NCBI GenBank assembly: GCA_018827205.1
Contig: JAHJXZ010000267.1
Coordinates: 1-56,611, forward strand
Source of the DNA: Gammaproteobacteria bacterium
GTDB taxonomy: Bacteria > Pseudomonadota > Gammaproteobacteria > Pseudomonadales > Pseudomonadaceae
Direction of reading: 5' to 3'
Length of the DNA stretch: 56,611 nt
Below the pieces are notes generated by a model. The model did not search any database and had not been told where the DNA came from. It saw nothing but the letters and a program-made list of their open reading frames with translations. A program made the position numbers and the translations under genes. Shown here piece by piece: positions 1-8,382 of the stretch; within the stretch, counting starts at the first letter, position 1; the number at the start of each line of letters is the position of its first letter.

Positions 1-642
1 CCCGGCCTGCATCGGCTGAAGAGCAAGCGCCTGGCCGGCATCGTTACCCTGCCGATCCTCAAGGATGGCGAGCAGGTAATCGGTGACTCCACGCAAATTG
101 CCCTCTATCTGGAACAGCGCTACCCGGAACGCCCACTGCTCCCGGTTGATGCCGCACAACGCGCCGAAGTACTGGAGCTGGAGGAACAGTTCGACCGCCT
201 GGGCGTGCACGTACGGCGCTGGCTATATGGTCAGATCAAGCAGTGGGACTCGGTGATGCACGCCATGCTCAAGGTCTACCGCCCATTGCTGGGCCTGCGC
301 GACCTGATGAAGCCAGTGCTGATCCAGGGTGTGCAGCGTCTGTACGGCGTGACCCCGCAGCGCGTGGCGAAATCCCAGGCAGAACTGCTCGAGGGCTTGG
401 CGCTGATCGAGTCGCGTATTCATGGCGACCCATCACGTTACCTGGTCGGCGAACAACTGAGCCTGGCCGACATCAGCGCCGCCGCCCTGTTCGCCCCGCT
501 GTTCACGCCGGCAGGTACGCCGTGGCAAGGCATCGCCGGGCATGATGCAAAAACCCAGGCCTTTCTCGATGAACTGCACGCCCACCCGGCCGGCCAGTGG
601 GTGATGCGCCGCTATGCCGAAGACCGTCAGCGCCTCAACTGA
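1..642 (+). CDS. Glutathione S-transferase family protein (5' end outside window)
   Basis: The frame is open from base 1, so the start lies upstream of the window. The visible N-terminal part has the end of a thioredoxin-like GST domain: a cis-proline segment (TLPIL) followed by a glutathione-binding E/D-S type turn (GDSTQIALYLE). An all-helical C-terminal domain follows, including the family-typical segment YLVGEQLSLADISAAALF. GSTs conjugate or reduce substrates with glutathione in the cytoplasm. The substrate cannot be read from sequence. The downstream cupin gene starts 24 bases after the stop on the same strand and is probably co-transcribed. Family assignment is firm; the exact class is not. 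Confidence 0.85.
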   Translation, partial: PGLHRLKSKRLAGIVTLPILKDGEQVIGDSTQIALYLEQRYPERPLLPVDAAQRAEVLELEEQFDRLGVHVRRWLYGQIKQWDSVMHAMLKVYRPLLGLRDLMKPVLIQGVQRLYGVTPQRVAKSQAELLEGLALIESRIHGDPSRYLVGEQLSLADISAAALFAPLFTPAGTPWQGIAGHDAKTQAFLDELHAHPAGQWVMRRYAEDRQRLN

Positions 643-666
643 TTGACCCGAATAAAGGATGAGCAC

Positions 667-996
667 ATGAACATCAGCGATATTCCCTTTGGCATCACCG
701 ACTGGAGCCAGGTCGAGCGTAGCGAACATGCTGGCGAAACCGGCATGGCCTATTGGCGCACCCAGGTCTTCGGCAGCATCCGCGTGCGTATGGTCGAGTA
801 CAGCGCCGGCTACCTGGCCGATCACTGGTGCCAGAAGGGCCATATTCTGTTGTGCCTGGAAGGCGAACTGCACACCGAGCTGGAAGATGGTCGGCGCTTT
901 GTGATGACCGCGGGCATGAGTTATCAGGTTGCCGATCAGGCCGAGGCGCACCGCTCATCCACCGTCAACGGGGCGCGGCTGTTTATCGTCGACTGA
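667..996 (+). CDS. Small cupin-fold protein with DHCW motif
   Basis: This 109-residue protein is one cupin-type beta barrel. It carries the segment YLADHWCQKGHILLCLEG, the DHCW signature of a small uncharacterised cupin family, and a C-terminal strand with AEAHRSS. The start at 667 is preferred to the longer frame because an AAAGGA box lies eight bases before it. The histidine- and cysteine-containing face could bind a metal, as in other cupins, but no reaction is established. It follows the GST gene closely. The next gene converges on it, leaving only 16 bases between stops. Confidence 0.75.
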   Translation: MNISDIPFGITDWSQVERSEHAGETGMAYWRTQVFGSIRVRMVEYSAGYLADHWCQKGHILLCLEGELHTELEDGRRFVMTAGMSYQVADQAEAHRSSTVNGARLFIVD

Positions 997-1012
997 CACC
1001 GATAGGCCTGAT

Positions 1013-1699
1013 TCAGTTGCGCTCGGAACTGAGCAGCATCAGCAGCGACACCGGCTGCTCGCTCTCTGGGTGCAATGGTTCCTGCAGCCATTGCAGGCGC
1101 CAGCCAGTTTCGCTGAACAGCCCAAGCCAGGACTCGAGCGTGCGGAAGAACCAGGGCATCGGCTGAGCAAAGCCCTCACCAAAGCCGGCAAAGGTTTCCA
1201 CCCGCCAACCGTCGCGATAACCCGCATCATTGCAGGCGCGCCAAGGGTGCAGGGTCTGGATCAGCAACCGGCCATCCTCTGCCAGCAAGCCATGCAGAGC
1301 ATTCAGGGTTGGCGCCAGTGGCTCTTCCAACAAGGCGAAATTGCCCACCAGCGTATCGAAACGCCCCAGCTGCGCGGCCTGGCTTTCCAGCTCGGCATAA
1401 CCGCACACGCGATACTGCGATGCGCCGCCTGCCGCCTGTTGCGCCACGGCAATCAGCGGCGCGGAGGCATCCACGCCGACCGCCTCAATCCCATGCTCGA
1501 CCAGCCCACGGCACAACCAGCCCTCGCCACAGCCCAGATCCAGCACACGCTTGGGCGCCAGGGCGAGAATCGCCTGGACGATCGCCGCATCAGTCACCAG
1601 CCGCCGGCTTTCGATGCGCTGCTCGCGCACCGCCGCCGTCCAGGCATCGGCATTGGCCCGCCAGCTGAGGTTGAGTTGCTCCCGGTGGTCGCGTTGCAT
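1013..1699 (-). CDS. Class I SAM-dependent methyltransferase
   Basis: The 228-residue protein has a Rossmann methyltransferase core. Motif I reads VLDLGCGEGWLCRGL (about residues 53-67), followed by an acidic end of beta 2 (GVDAS) and the motif IV region (FDTLVGNFALLE). The first 45 residues form a helical cap. It resembles small-molecule or UbiE/MTAP-like methyltransferases found in Pseudomonas. The acceptor is unknown. It stands alone on the minus strand, convergent with the cupin gene and divergent from the penicillin-binding protein gene. Confidence 0.8.
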   Translation of the reverse strand: MQRDHREQLNLSWRANADAWTAAVREQRIESRRLVTDAAIVQAILALAPKRVLDLGCGEGWLCRGLVEHGIEAVGVDASAPLIAVAQQAAGGASQYRVCGYAELESQAAQLGRFDTLVGNFALLEEPLAPTLNALHGLLAEDGRLLIQTLHPWRACNDAGYRDGWRVETFAGFGEGFAQPMPWFFRTLESWLGLFSETGWRLQWLQEPLHPESEQPVSLLMLLSSERN

Positions 1700-2000
1700 A
1701 GCTCACTCGTCGCCTGTTCCGTCACGGCAAAATTCTAGCAATCTGCAGATACCCGCAGCGCCAGGGGCAATCCTGCGCCAGTTACCGCACATCCGTGTTG
1801 CCGCTGATCACTTAATCAACGTGCCAGCGTATAAAAGTCCGCAAAAAAATCCTCTGCCTGCCAAGCCCATCCCTGCCGGCCCATGGACCAGCGACTAAAC
1901 TGCAGACAGTGGCCAGCTGAGAGGAGCTCAGTGTTTAAGCCCGCTGATGTTATTCAGCAACCTGTCAAACCTATGGATGAGTACATCAGGCTAAACGAAT
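1700..2000. other. Divergent intergenic region with possible leader ORF
   Basis: This region separates the methyltransferase gene from the penicillin-binding protein gene and should hold both promoters. I could not identify convincing -35/-10 pairs. A strong AGGAG box at 1922-1926 precedes a GTG at 1931. That GTG opens a 48-codon frame ending at 2077, which overlaps the next gene in another frame. It may be a leader peptide that couples translation, or chance. Confidence 0.3.
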
Positions 2001-5000
2001 ATGGGCGCACCATGGCAACTCGACATCACCACCCTGCCAGCCGGAGAGCAAACCAACCGGCCCAAGCGCACCAGTAAGCTGAAAGTCACTTTCTGGCTGC
2101 TGGTTCTGTTGCTGTGCATCGCCGCCGGCTTTTTGCTTGCCGAAGAAGTGCGCACCTCACGCTTTCAGGCTCAGGAACTCAGCCGTTACGCGCAAACCCT
2201 CAGCTATCGGGTCAAGCCAGGCCCCAGCCCGTCGATCATCTACCCCAAGGAAGGCCCCTTCGATAAGCGCCAGGGCTACACCTACCTACCCTTGATGCTG
2301 GAGCGTCTCAACCAGCGAAATTTTATTGTGCAACAACAGGCGCAATTTTCCCCTGCCCTGCTCGACTACGCCCAGCGCGGCCTGTTTGTGCCTTACCCGG
2401 AAAAAATCCAAAGCGGCTTGAGTATCAGTGATTGCAGCGGCACGCCGTTCTATGAATTCCGCTACCCGCAACAGCGCTACCCAAGCTTCAATACCATCCC
2501 ACCGCTGGTAGCCGACAGCCTGCTATTTATCGAAAACCGCAAGCTGCTCGACCCCGAGCAGCCACTGGCCAACCCCGCGGTGGACTGGCCACGCTTTGTC
2601 ATGGCGGCCATCTCCCAGGTCGGCAAGCTGCTGGATATGCAGGATCAATCAGCAGGCGGCAGCACCCTGGCCACCCAGCTGGAAAAATACCGCCATTCCC
2701 CGGACGGCCTGACCCTGTCGGCCACGGAGAAGCTGCGGCAGATGCTATCCGCCAGCGTGCGCGCCTACCAGAGCGGCCCACAGACACTGGCCGCGCGGGA
2801 AAATATCGTGCGCGACTACCTCAATAGCGTGCCGCTGTCTGCCGCCCCTGGGCATGGCGAAGTGCATGGCCTGGCCGATGGCCTGCGCATCTGGTTCGGC
2901 GCGGATTTCGCCCAAGTCAATCTGCTGCTCGACCCTGTACACTCACCAGATGCAAGCTTGGCCGAGCGCGGCCTGGCTCTCCGTCAGGTGCTAGCTCTGA
3001 TGATTGCCCAGCGCCGTCCGTCCTATTACCTGGCCCAGGGCCGCCATGACCTGGCCGAGCTGACCGATAGCCATATCCGCCTGCTGGCTGGCGGCGGCCT
3101 GATTGACGCATCGCTGCGTGATGCCGCGCTGAACCAGCCACTGGTCTACCGCGACTGGGCCCTAGAGCCCAACCTGCAGGTGGTGGACGGCAACAAGGGT
3201 ATCAGCGTTTCGCGGGCGCGGCTTTCAGCCATGCTCAACATGCCACTGTATGACCTCGACCGCCTCGACCTGAGTGCCACCAGCACGCTGAACAATGAGC
3301 TGCAACAAGCCGCCAGCCACTATCTTCAGCAATTGGCCGACCCAGAGTTTGCCGGACAGGTTGGCCTGTTTGGCGAGCGCTTGCTGTCGCCGGAAAAAAC
3401 CGCCGACGTGCGCTACAGCTTTACCCTGTTCGAACGCACCAGTAACGGCAGTGTCGTGCGGGTGCAGACCGACAGCACCGACCAGCCGTTTGACATCAAC
3501 GAAGGCAGCAAGCTGGAACTGGGCTCTACCGCCAAGCTCAGGGTGCTGGCCACCTACCTGGAAATCATCGCCGAACTGCACCAGCGCCATGCCGGCCAAA
3601 GCGTCAGCGAGTTGCGCGCAGTCAACGCCCAAGACAACCTCACCCGCTGGGCCATCGGCTATCTGCAGAGCACCCCCAACGCCAGCCTGCCAGCCATGCT
3701 GGATGCGGCGCTTGAACGCAAATATTCCGCAAATCCAGGTGAGCGCTTCTTTACCGGCGGCGGCATTCACACCTTCGCCAACTTCCGCCGTGAGGATAAC
3801 CAGCGCATTGCCAGCATGCGTGAAGCCTTGCGCGAGTCGCTCAACCTGCCGTTTATCCGCCTGATGCGTGATCTGGTGCGTTACAGCACCTATCAGGGCC
3901 CGAACAACAGTGCCGAACTGCTCAAGGACGACAAGGACCCACGCCGCCAGGCCTATCTGCAAGACTTCGCCGACCGCGAAGGCACCACCTTTTTGCTGCG
4001 CTTCTGGCGCAAATACCAGGGCCAGCCCGAGCAACAGCGCCTGGACACCTTCCTCAACGGCCTGCGCCACACCTCGGTACGGCTCGCTGCCGTACACCGC
4101 TACCTGATGCCGCATGCAGACGAAGCCAGCTTCTCCGCTTTCCTGCGCAAATACCTGCCCCAGGAAAAGCTCAGCGATAAGCGCATCGCCGAGCTGTATA
4201 AAAGCTACGGTCCCGGCACCTACAGCCTGCCGGATCAGGGCTATATCGCCCGCGTCCACCCGCTTGAGCTGTGGCTCTTGGGCTACCTGATTGAACAACC
4301 ACAAGCCACCTTCAGCAATGCGGTGTCCGCCAGCCAGGACGAACGCCAGGAAGTCTACGGCTGGCTGTTCCGCAGTCGCCACAAGAGCGCGCGCGACAGC
4401 CGCATCCGCATCATGCTGGAGGTAGAGGCCTTCCTCGATATTCACCGGCGCTGGCAAAACCTCGGTTACCCCTTCGCCCACCTGGTGCCGTCGCTGGCCA
4501 CCGCCATCGGCAGTTCCGGCGACCGTCCGGCTGCGCTGGCCGAGCTGGTCGGGATTATTCAGAACGATGGTATTCGGCAACCTACTGCACGCATCGACAG
4601 CCTGCATTTTGCCTCTGATACGCCCTACGACACCCTGGTGGTGCGCGACCATACCGAGGGCAAGCGCGTCATGGCCTCGGAGGTCGCGGCCGCGCTGCGC
4701 AGCGCCCTCGCCGATGTGGTTGAAGCCGGCACTGCGCGGCGCTTGCTCGGCAGTTTTACTCAGGCTAACGGCCAACCGCTGAAGGTCGGCGGTAAAACCG
4801 GTACTGGCGATAACCGCATTGAAACCGTCGGAGCTGGTGGCCGGGTACTCAGCTCAAGGGCAATGAACCGCACCGCAACCTTTGTCTTCTACCTCGGCTC
4901 GCGCCACTACGGCACCCTCACCGCCTTCGTCCCCGGCCGCGCCGCAGAGAGCTTCCGCTTTACCTCAGCGCTACCGGTGCAGGTGCTCAAAGGTATGGCG

Positions 5001-5084
5001 CCCATTCTGCAGCCCTACCTTGAGCCGGACGCCCACAGCAAATGCCTGCCGCCCATACCTGCAGCCCAGGTCAGCACGCTGTAA
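2001..5084 (+). CDS. Bifunctional penicillin-binding protein (GT51 transglycosylase + transpeptidase), divergent
   Basis: The 1027-residue protein has a short cytoplasmic tail and one membrane anchor (about residues 31-48, FWLLVLLLCIAAGFLLA). A GT51 glycosyltransferase domain follows: FIENR in place of the usual ED-x-x-F motif, then GGSTLATQLEK and ENIVRDYLN. The penicillin-binding domain has STAK (serine near residue 508), SLN (about 612) and KTG (about 930, GGKTGTGDN). It should polymerise and cross-link peptidoglycan at the outer face of the inner membrane. SxN and KTG are more than 300 residues apart, much wider than in PBP1a/1b, so a large insert lies within the transpeptidase. A stop just upstream in this frame forces the start to 2001, which has no clear ribosome binding site. 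A strong terminator follows. Confidence 0.85.
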   Translation: MGAPWQLDITTLPAGEQTNRPKRTSKLKVTFWLLVLLLCIAAGFLLAEEVRTSRFQAQELSRYAQTLSYRVKPGPSPSIIYPKEGPFDKRQGYTYLPLMLERLNQRNFIVQQQAQFSPALLDYAQRGLFVPYPEKIQSGLSISDCSGTPFYEFRYPQQRYPSFNTIPPLVADSLLFIENRKLLDPEQPLANPAVDWPRFVMAAISQVGKLLDMQDQSAGGSTLATQLEKYRHSPDGLTLSATEKLRQMLSASVRAYQSGPQTLAARENIVRDYLNSVPLSAAPGHGEVHGLADGLRIWFGADFAQVNLLLDPVHSPDASLAERGLALRQVLALMIAQRRPSYYLAQGRHDLAELTDSHIRLLAGGGLIDASLRDAALNQPLVYRDWALEPNLQVVDGNKGISVSRARLSAMLNMPLYDLDRLDLSATSTLNNELQQAASHYLQQLADPEFAGQVGLFGERLLSPEKTADVRYSFTLFERTSNGSVVRVQTDSTDQPFDINEGSKLELGSTAKLRVLATYLEIIAELHQRHAGQSVSELRAVNAQDNLTRWAIGYLQSTPNASLPAMLDAALERKYSANPGERFFTGGGIHTFANFRREDNQRIASMREALRESLNLPFIRLMRDLVRYSTYQGPNNSAELLKDDKDPRRQAYLQDFADREGTTFLLRFWRKYQGQPEQQRLDTFLNGLRHTSVRLAAVHRYLMPHADEASFSAFLRKYLPQEKLSDKRIAELYKSYGPGTYSLPDQGYIARVHPLELWLLGYLIEQPQATFSNAVSASQDERQEVYGWLFRSRHKSARDSRIRIMLEVEAFLDIHRRWQNLGYPFAHLVPSLATAIGSSGDRPAALAELVGIIQNDGIRQPTARIDSLHFASDTPYDTLVVRDHTEGKRVMASEVAAALRSALADVVEAGTARRLLGSFTQANGQPLKVGGKTGTGDNRIETVGAGGRVLSSRAMNRTATFVFYLGSRHYGTLTAFVPGRAAESFRFTSALPVQVLKGMAPILQPYLEPDAHSKCLPPIPAAQVSTL

Positions 5085-5111
5085 GCATCGACACCAAAAA
5101 CTGCCGACAAT

Positions 5112-5144
5112 AAAAAACGGGAGGCCAATGGCCTCCCGTTTTTT
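5112..5144. terminator. Bidirectional rho-independent terminator
   Basis: A perfect 15-base inverted repeat (5112-5126 with 5130-5144) has a three-base loop, a GC-rich inner stem (CGGGAGGCC) and A6/T6 outer arms. It can end transcription from both the plus-strand penicillin-binding protein gene and the minus-strand cheR. Confidence 0.95.
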
Positions 5145-5158
5145 GAACCCTGCGACTA

Positions 5159-6016
5159 TTACTTCGCCTTGTAGATAATTCCAGGGCTGCACTGCACCAT
5201 CTGGTAATGATTAGGCAGGCCATTGAGTGCTTCAGAAGCACCCAGAAACAGATAACCGCCCGGTTTCAACATCGCATGAATGCGCGTGAGGATGTCTTTC
5301 TTCACCTCAGCCGAGAAGTAGATCAACACGTTACGGCAGAACACCACATCGAACTTGCCCAGGCTGGCGTAACTGTCCAAAAGGTTCAGCGGGCGGAACT
5401 CGATGCGGCTCCGAATCGCCGGCTTGACCACCCAGCGCCCAGGACCTTTGGGGTCGAAATAGCGCTGCAGACGCTCCTGGGAAAGCCCACGGCCCATCGC
5501 TAGGCTGTCGTACTCACCGGATTTGCAGTTGATCAACATGGTTGGCGAAAGGTCAGTTGCAACAATCTGCAAGCCGCCCTTAAGTTGACCGATATTAGTC
5601 TTTTCGAACTCGTCGATGGTCATCGACAGCGAATAGGGTTCCTGACCCGATGAACAGGCCGCCGACCAGATGCGCAGACGCTGACCCGGGCTGGCCTTGA
5701 TCATCTCAGGCAGCACACGGTTCTTCAGCACCTCGAACGGATAGGTATCGCGAAACCAGAGGGTTTCGTTGGTGGTCATGGCATCTACCACCTGCTCACG
5801 CAAGCCACTGCGTGGCTGACTCTGCATGCGCTGTACCAGCTCACCCAGGGTCTTGATGCTGTTCTGCTCCATCAACTTGTTGAGCCGACTGGAAACCAGA
5901 TACTGCTTGTTGGTGCCAAGCAGAATGCCGCAGGCTTTTTCCAGGAAAGTCCGGAACTGCTCGAAATCCAAATTACCTGTAGACACTCGCGAGGCCTCGA
6001 CAAACATATGATTCAC
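5159..6016 (-). CDS. cheR: Chemotaxis protein methyltransferase CheR
   Basis: CheR methylates glutamates on chemoreceptors, using SAM, to set adaptation. The 285-residue protein has the helical N-terminal CheR domain (FEQFRTFLEKACGILLG) and then the methyltransferase fold: ETLWFRD, the SAM loop RIWSAACSSGQEPYS, and CRNVLIYF near the C-terminus. The frame opens with GTG at 6016; an ATG at 6007 is an alternative and the true start is uncertain. It lies 14 bases after cheV and is probably in one transcript with it. Position next to cheV and flgA matches the Pseudomonas cheR1 locus. Confidence 0.95.
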   Translation of the reverse strand: MNHMFVEASRVSTGNLDFEQFRTFLEKACGILLGTNKQYLVSSRLNKLMEQNSIKTLGELVQRMQSQPRSGLREQVVDAMTTNETLWFRDTYPFEVLKNRVLPEMIKASPGQRLRIWSAACSSGQEPYSLSMTIDEFEKTNIGQLKGGLQIVATDLSPTMLINCKSGEYDSLAMGRGLSQERLQRYFDPKGPGRWVVKPAIRSRIEFRPLNLLDSYASLGKFDVVFCRNVLIYFSAEVKKDILTRIHAMLKPGGYLFLGASEALNGLPNHYQMVQCSPGIIYKAK

Positions 6017-6030
6017 TGAGGGCCAAGCCC

Positions 6031-6963
6031 TCAGTCCCCTGCCGCAATATTGATGCGGTCAGCTACCCGTGCCGCCAGGTCATCCGGGCGAAACTTGGCG
6101 AGAAAATCATCCGCGCCCACCTTCTTCACCATGGCCTGGTTAAACACGCCAGATAACGAAGTATGCAGGATGATGTGCAGCTTTTGCATGCGCGGATCGG
6201 CGCGGATCTCTGCGGTCAGCGTATAACCATCCATTTCCGGCATCTCGATGTCGGAAATCAGCATCAAAAACTCATCTGCAGGATTTTTGCCCTCTTCAAC
6301 CATCGCCTTCAAATAGTCCAGCGCCTGACGCCCGTCGTTCAGCGCCACTACCTCCACGCCAACAGTCTCTAGACAACGGGTTACCTGCTTACGCGCAACC
6401 GATGAGTCATCGCAAGTCAGCACACGCTTGCTTACCGCACGCGCCTGGGTTTCGGCATTCAGAACGCCTTCAGAAATAACTTCCGATGTCGGTGCCACCT
6501 CGGCAAGAATCTTTTCGACATCGATGATCTCGACCATTTTGTCGTCAAGGTGGGTAACCGCCGTCAGGTAATGGTCACGCCCAGTGCCCTTGGGTGGCGG
6601 ATGAATCGACTCCCAATTCATGTTGACGATGCGCTCGACCGACTGCACCAGAAAGCCCTGAACCTTGGTGTTGTATTCAGTGATGATGACGAAGCTGTTG
6701 TCGATATTGGCCAGCGGCGCACTGCCAGTAGCCATGGACAAATCAAGAATCGGAATAGTGCCACCACGAATATTGGCGACACCGCGAACAACCGGACTGG
6801 ATTTCGGCATGATGGTGAGCTTGGGGCATTGCAGCACCTCTTTCACCTTGAATACGTTGATCCCATACAGCTGGTTGCTGTTCAGACGAAACAGCAACAA
6901 CTCCAAACGATTCTGTCCAACCAACTGAGTTCGCTGGTTAACCGAATCCATCACACCGGCCAT
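6031..6963 (-). CDS. cheV: Chemotaxis coupling protein CheV (CheW + receiver)
   Basis: CheV couples chemoreceptors to CheA through its CheW-like domain and is tuned by phosphorylation of its receiver. The N-terminal two thirds is CheW-like (LELLLFRLNSNQLYGINVFKV, then VRGVANIRGGTIPILDL). The C-terminal receiver has the acidic pair in TCDDSS, the phospho-acceptor aspartate in LISDIEMPEMDGYTL, and the conserved lysine in DDFLAKF. The start at ATG 6963 is chosen because AAGGAG (6971-6976) lies seven bases upstream; an earlier TTG is less likely. cheR follows on the same strand. Confidence 0.95.
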   Translation of the reverse strand: MAGVMDSVNQRTQLVGQNRLELLLFRLNSNQLYGINVFKVKEVLQCPKLTIMPKSSPVVRGVANIRGGTIPILDLSMATGSAPLANIDNSFVIITEYNTKVQGFLVQSVERIVNMNWESIHPPPKGTGRDHYLTAVTHLDDKMVEIIDVEKILAEVAPTSEVISEGVLNAETQARAVSKRVLTCDDSSVARKQVTRCLETVGVEVVALNDGRQALDYLKAMVEEGKNPADEFLMLISDIEMPEMDGYTLTAEIRADPRMQKLHIILHTSLSGVFNQAMVKKVGADDFLAKFRPDDLAARVADRINIAAGD

Positions 6964-7009
6964 ACCCAAACTCCTTATTTGAGTAACAGATTGCTGTCAG
7001 CGTAGCAGG

Positions 7010-7025
7010 CGGCACGCGCCTTGCT
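7010..7025 (+). promoter_or_regulatory. Candidate sigma-54 (RpoN) promoter of flgA
   Basis: The sequence CGGCACGCGCCTTGCT fits the -24/-12 consensus TGGCACG-N4-TTGCW with one change in the first base, and has GG (7011-7012) and GC (7023-7024) exactly ten bases apart. In Pseudomonas flgA belongs to the FleQ/RpoN-dependent flagellar class, which supports the call. The predicted transcription start, about 12 bases after the GC, falls at the flgA ATG itself. Confidence 0.65.
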
Positions 7026-7036
7026 ACCCAACCCAC

Positions 7037-7795
7037 ATGAACACTGAAACGACAACTAACCGACACTCACTGGCAAAATGCCGCTACTGGCTGGCAGTTG
7101 TACCCGCTTTGCTGGCACTCGGCTATAGCGTCTTGGCAACAGCCAACTCCACGCGGCCTGAACAACTTATCGGCGCTGGCGAAGTTTTTCTTGAGCAAGC
7201 GGTGAGCGATTATTTACAGCGTAGCAACATCGCTGGCCGCCATGAGATTCAAATCAACCGGCTCGACCCACGCCTGCGCCTGCCGCTGTGCCCGCAGCCA
7301 TTAACCACGACCCTGGAAAGCCCTACCGAACCTATTGGCCGCGTAACCCTGCGTGTACGCTGTGAAGGCGCCGCCCCCTGGACAGTGTTTGTGCCTGGGC
7401 AAGTGCGCCTGTACCGCGAAGTAGTGATCGCCAGTCGCCCGCTAAAACGCGACAATCTGCTGACGGAAATGGATGTAGTTCTAGCCGAACGGGATGTCGG
7501 CCTGCTCAACCAGGGCTATCTCACGGCTCTCAAGCAAGCAATCGGCAAAAAATTGACACGACCACTGTTGCCCGACCAAGTGCTTGCGCCAATTCATGTG
7601 CAAATGGCCGAAGCCATACGCAAAGGTGATCAGGTCGTGATCAGCGCCCACAGTGGTGGTATCAGTGTACGCATGCCGGGCGAAGCCTTGTCAGATGGCA
7701 TAGTCGGCAAGCAGATCAGCGTGCGTAACCAGCGCTCCAATCGGGTGATCAGAGCCCGTGTAATCGGGCCTGGACAAGTTGAAGTAGCGATGTAG
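7037..7795 (+). CDS. flgA: Flagellar P-ring assembly chaperone FlgA
   Basis: FlgA is a periplasmic chaperone needed to assemble the flagellar P ring. The 252-residue protein has a basic N-terminus and a signal-peptide hydrophobic stretch (about residues 18-36, YWLAVVPALLALGYSVLAT). An N-terminal domain with two cysteines follows (LCPQP; VRCEG), then the SAF-like C-terminal domain (VIASRPLKRDNLLTEMDV; GKKLTRPLLPDQVL; RKGDQVVISAHSGGISVRM). It is divergent from cheV. The start has no obvious ribosome binding site and sits on the likely transcription start of the sigma-54 promoter. No better in-frame ATG follows before the signal peptide. Confidence 0.93.
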   Translation: MNTETTTNRHSLAKCRYWLAVVPALLALGYSVLATANSTRPEQLIGAGEVFLEQAVSDYLQRSNIAGRHEIQINRLDPRLRLPLCPQPLTTTLESPTEPIGRVTLRVRCEGAAPWTVFVPGQVRLYREVVIASRPLKRDNLLTEMDVVLAERDVGLLNQGYLTALKQAIGKKLTRPLLPDQVLAPIHVQMAEAIRKGDQVVISAHSGGISVRMPGEALSDGIVGKQISVRNQRSNRVIRARVIGPGQVEVAM

Positions 7796-7886
7796 GCATG
7801 ATTCTTGTTTTAACTTTGTGCACTCGGTGAGCTGACGATTATCCACACTGTGTTTAGACTGTTACCTGACGCACACTTTTTTGCCC

Positions 7887-7913
7887 TAAAGTTTTTCAGG
7901 GCAATGCCGACAA
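7887..7913 (+). promoter_or_regulatory. FliA (sigma-28) promoter of flgM
   Basis: TAAAGTTT (7887-7894), an 11-base spacer and GCCGACAA (7906-7913) match the flagellar sigma-28 consensus TAAAGTTT-N11-GCCGATAA at every position but one. The flgM start codon is 39 bases downstream. This gives the known feedback in which FliA drives production of its own anti-sigma factor. Confidence 0.92.
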
Positions 7914-7952
7914 GCTAGGCAAGCGTCCAAACACTGTTCGAGGTTTTGCATC

Positions 7953-8297
7953 ATGGTCATTGACATCAACCGGCTCAACAATGCCGCATCGCCAGCCAAT
8001 TCGGGGCGGACCGGCAGTGCGCAGGCAGGTGGCCAGAACGAAGCCATCAGCGGTAAACAACCTGGCAACGTACCCAGCCCCGTCGAGCAAGCGAAGCAAG
8101 CCGGCAAGAGCGGCGAGTCGGTACAGCTGAGCCGCGAGGCCCAACAGTTGCAAAAAGTCAGCGAAAAGCTGCGCGATCAGCCAACCGTGAATAAAGAACG
8201 TGTCGCCCAGCTCAAGCAGGCGATCGAAGACGGCAGCTACCAAGTCGATAGCCAGCGCGTCGCCAGTAAACTGCTTAATTTCGAATCCCAGCGCTAG
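7953..8297 (+). CDS. flgM: Anti-sigma-28 factor FlgM
   Basis: FlgM binds and holds FliA until the hook is complete, and is then exported through the flagellum. The 114-residue protein has the conserved N-terminus (MVIDINRLN), a low-complexity middle and the C-terminal sigma-binding region: a serine-rich start ([15 protein letters not shown]), then [17 protein letters not shown] and VASKLLNFE. It lies between flgA and flgN, as in other pseudomonads, and has its own FliA promoter 40 bases upstream. Confidence 0.96.
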   Translation: MVIDINRLNNAASPANSGRTGSAQAGGQNEAISGKQPGNVPSPVEQAKQAGKSGESVQLSREAQQLQKVSEKLRDQPTVNKERVAQLKQAIEDGSYQVDSQRVASKLLNFESQR

Positions 8298-8382
8298 TCA
8301 CCGGGCTACGCTGGGGTAATTGGCCGCCCAATAGACACTGCATGTTACTGACTGCAGCGTCTGTTACCCCGAAGAGCCCGCA

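Noticed and set aside
3225..4775. Minus-strand open frame of 516 codons
   Set aside because: It is antisense to the penicillin-binding protein gene, whose conserved motifs are clear on the plus strand.
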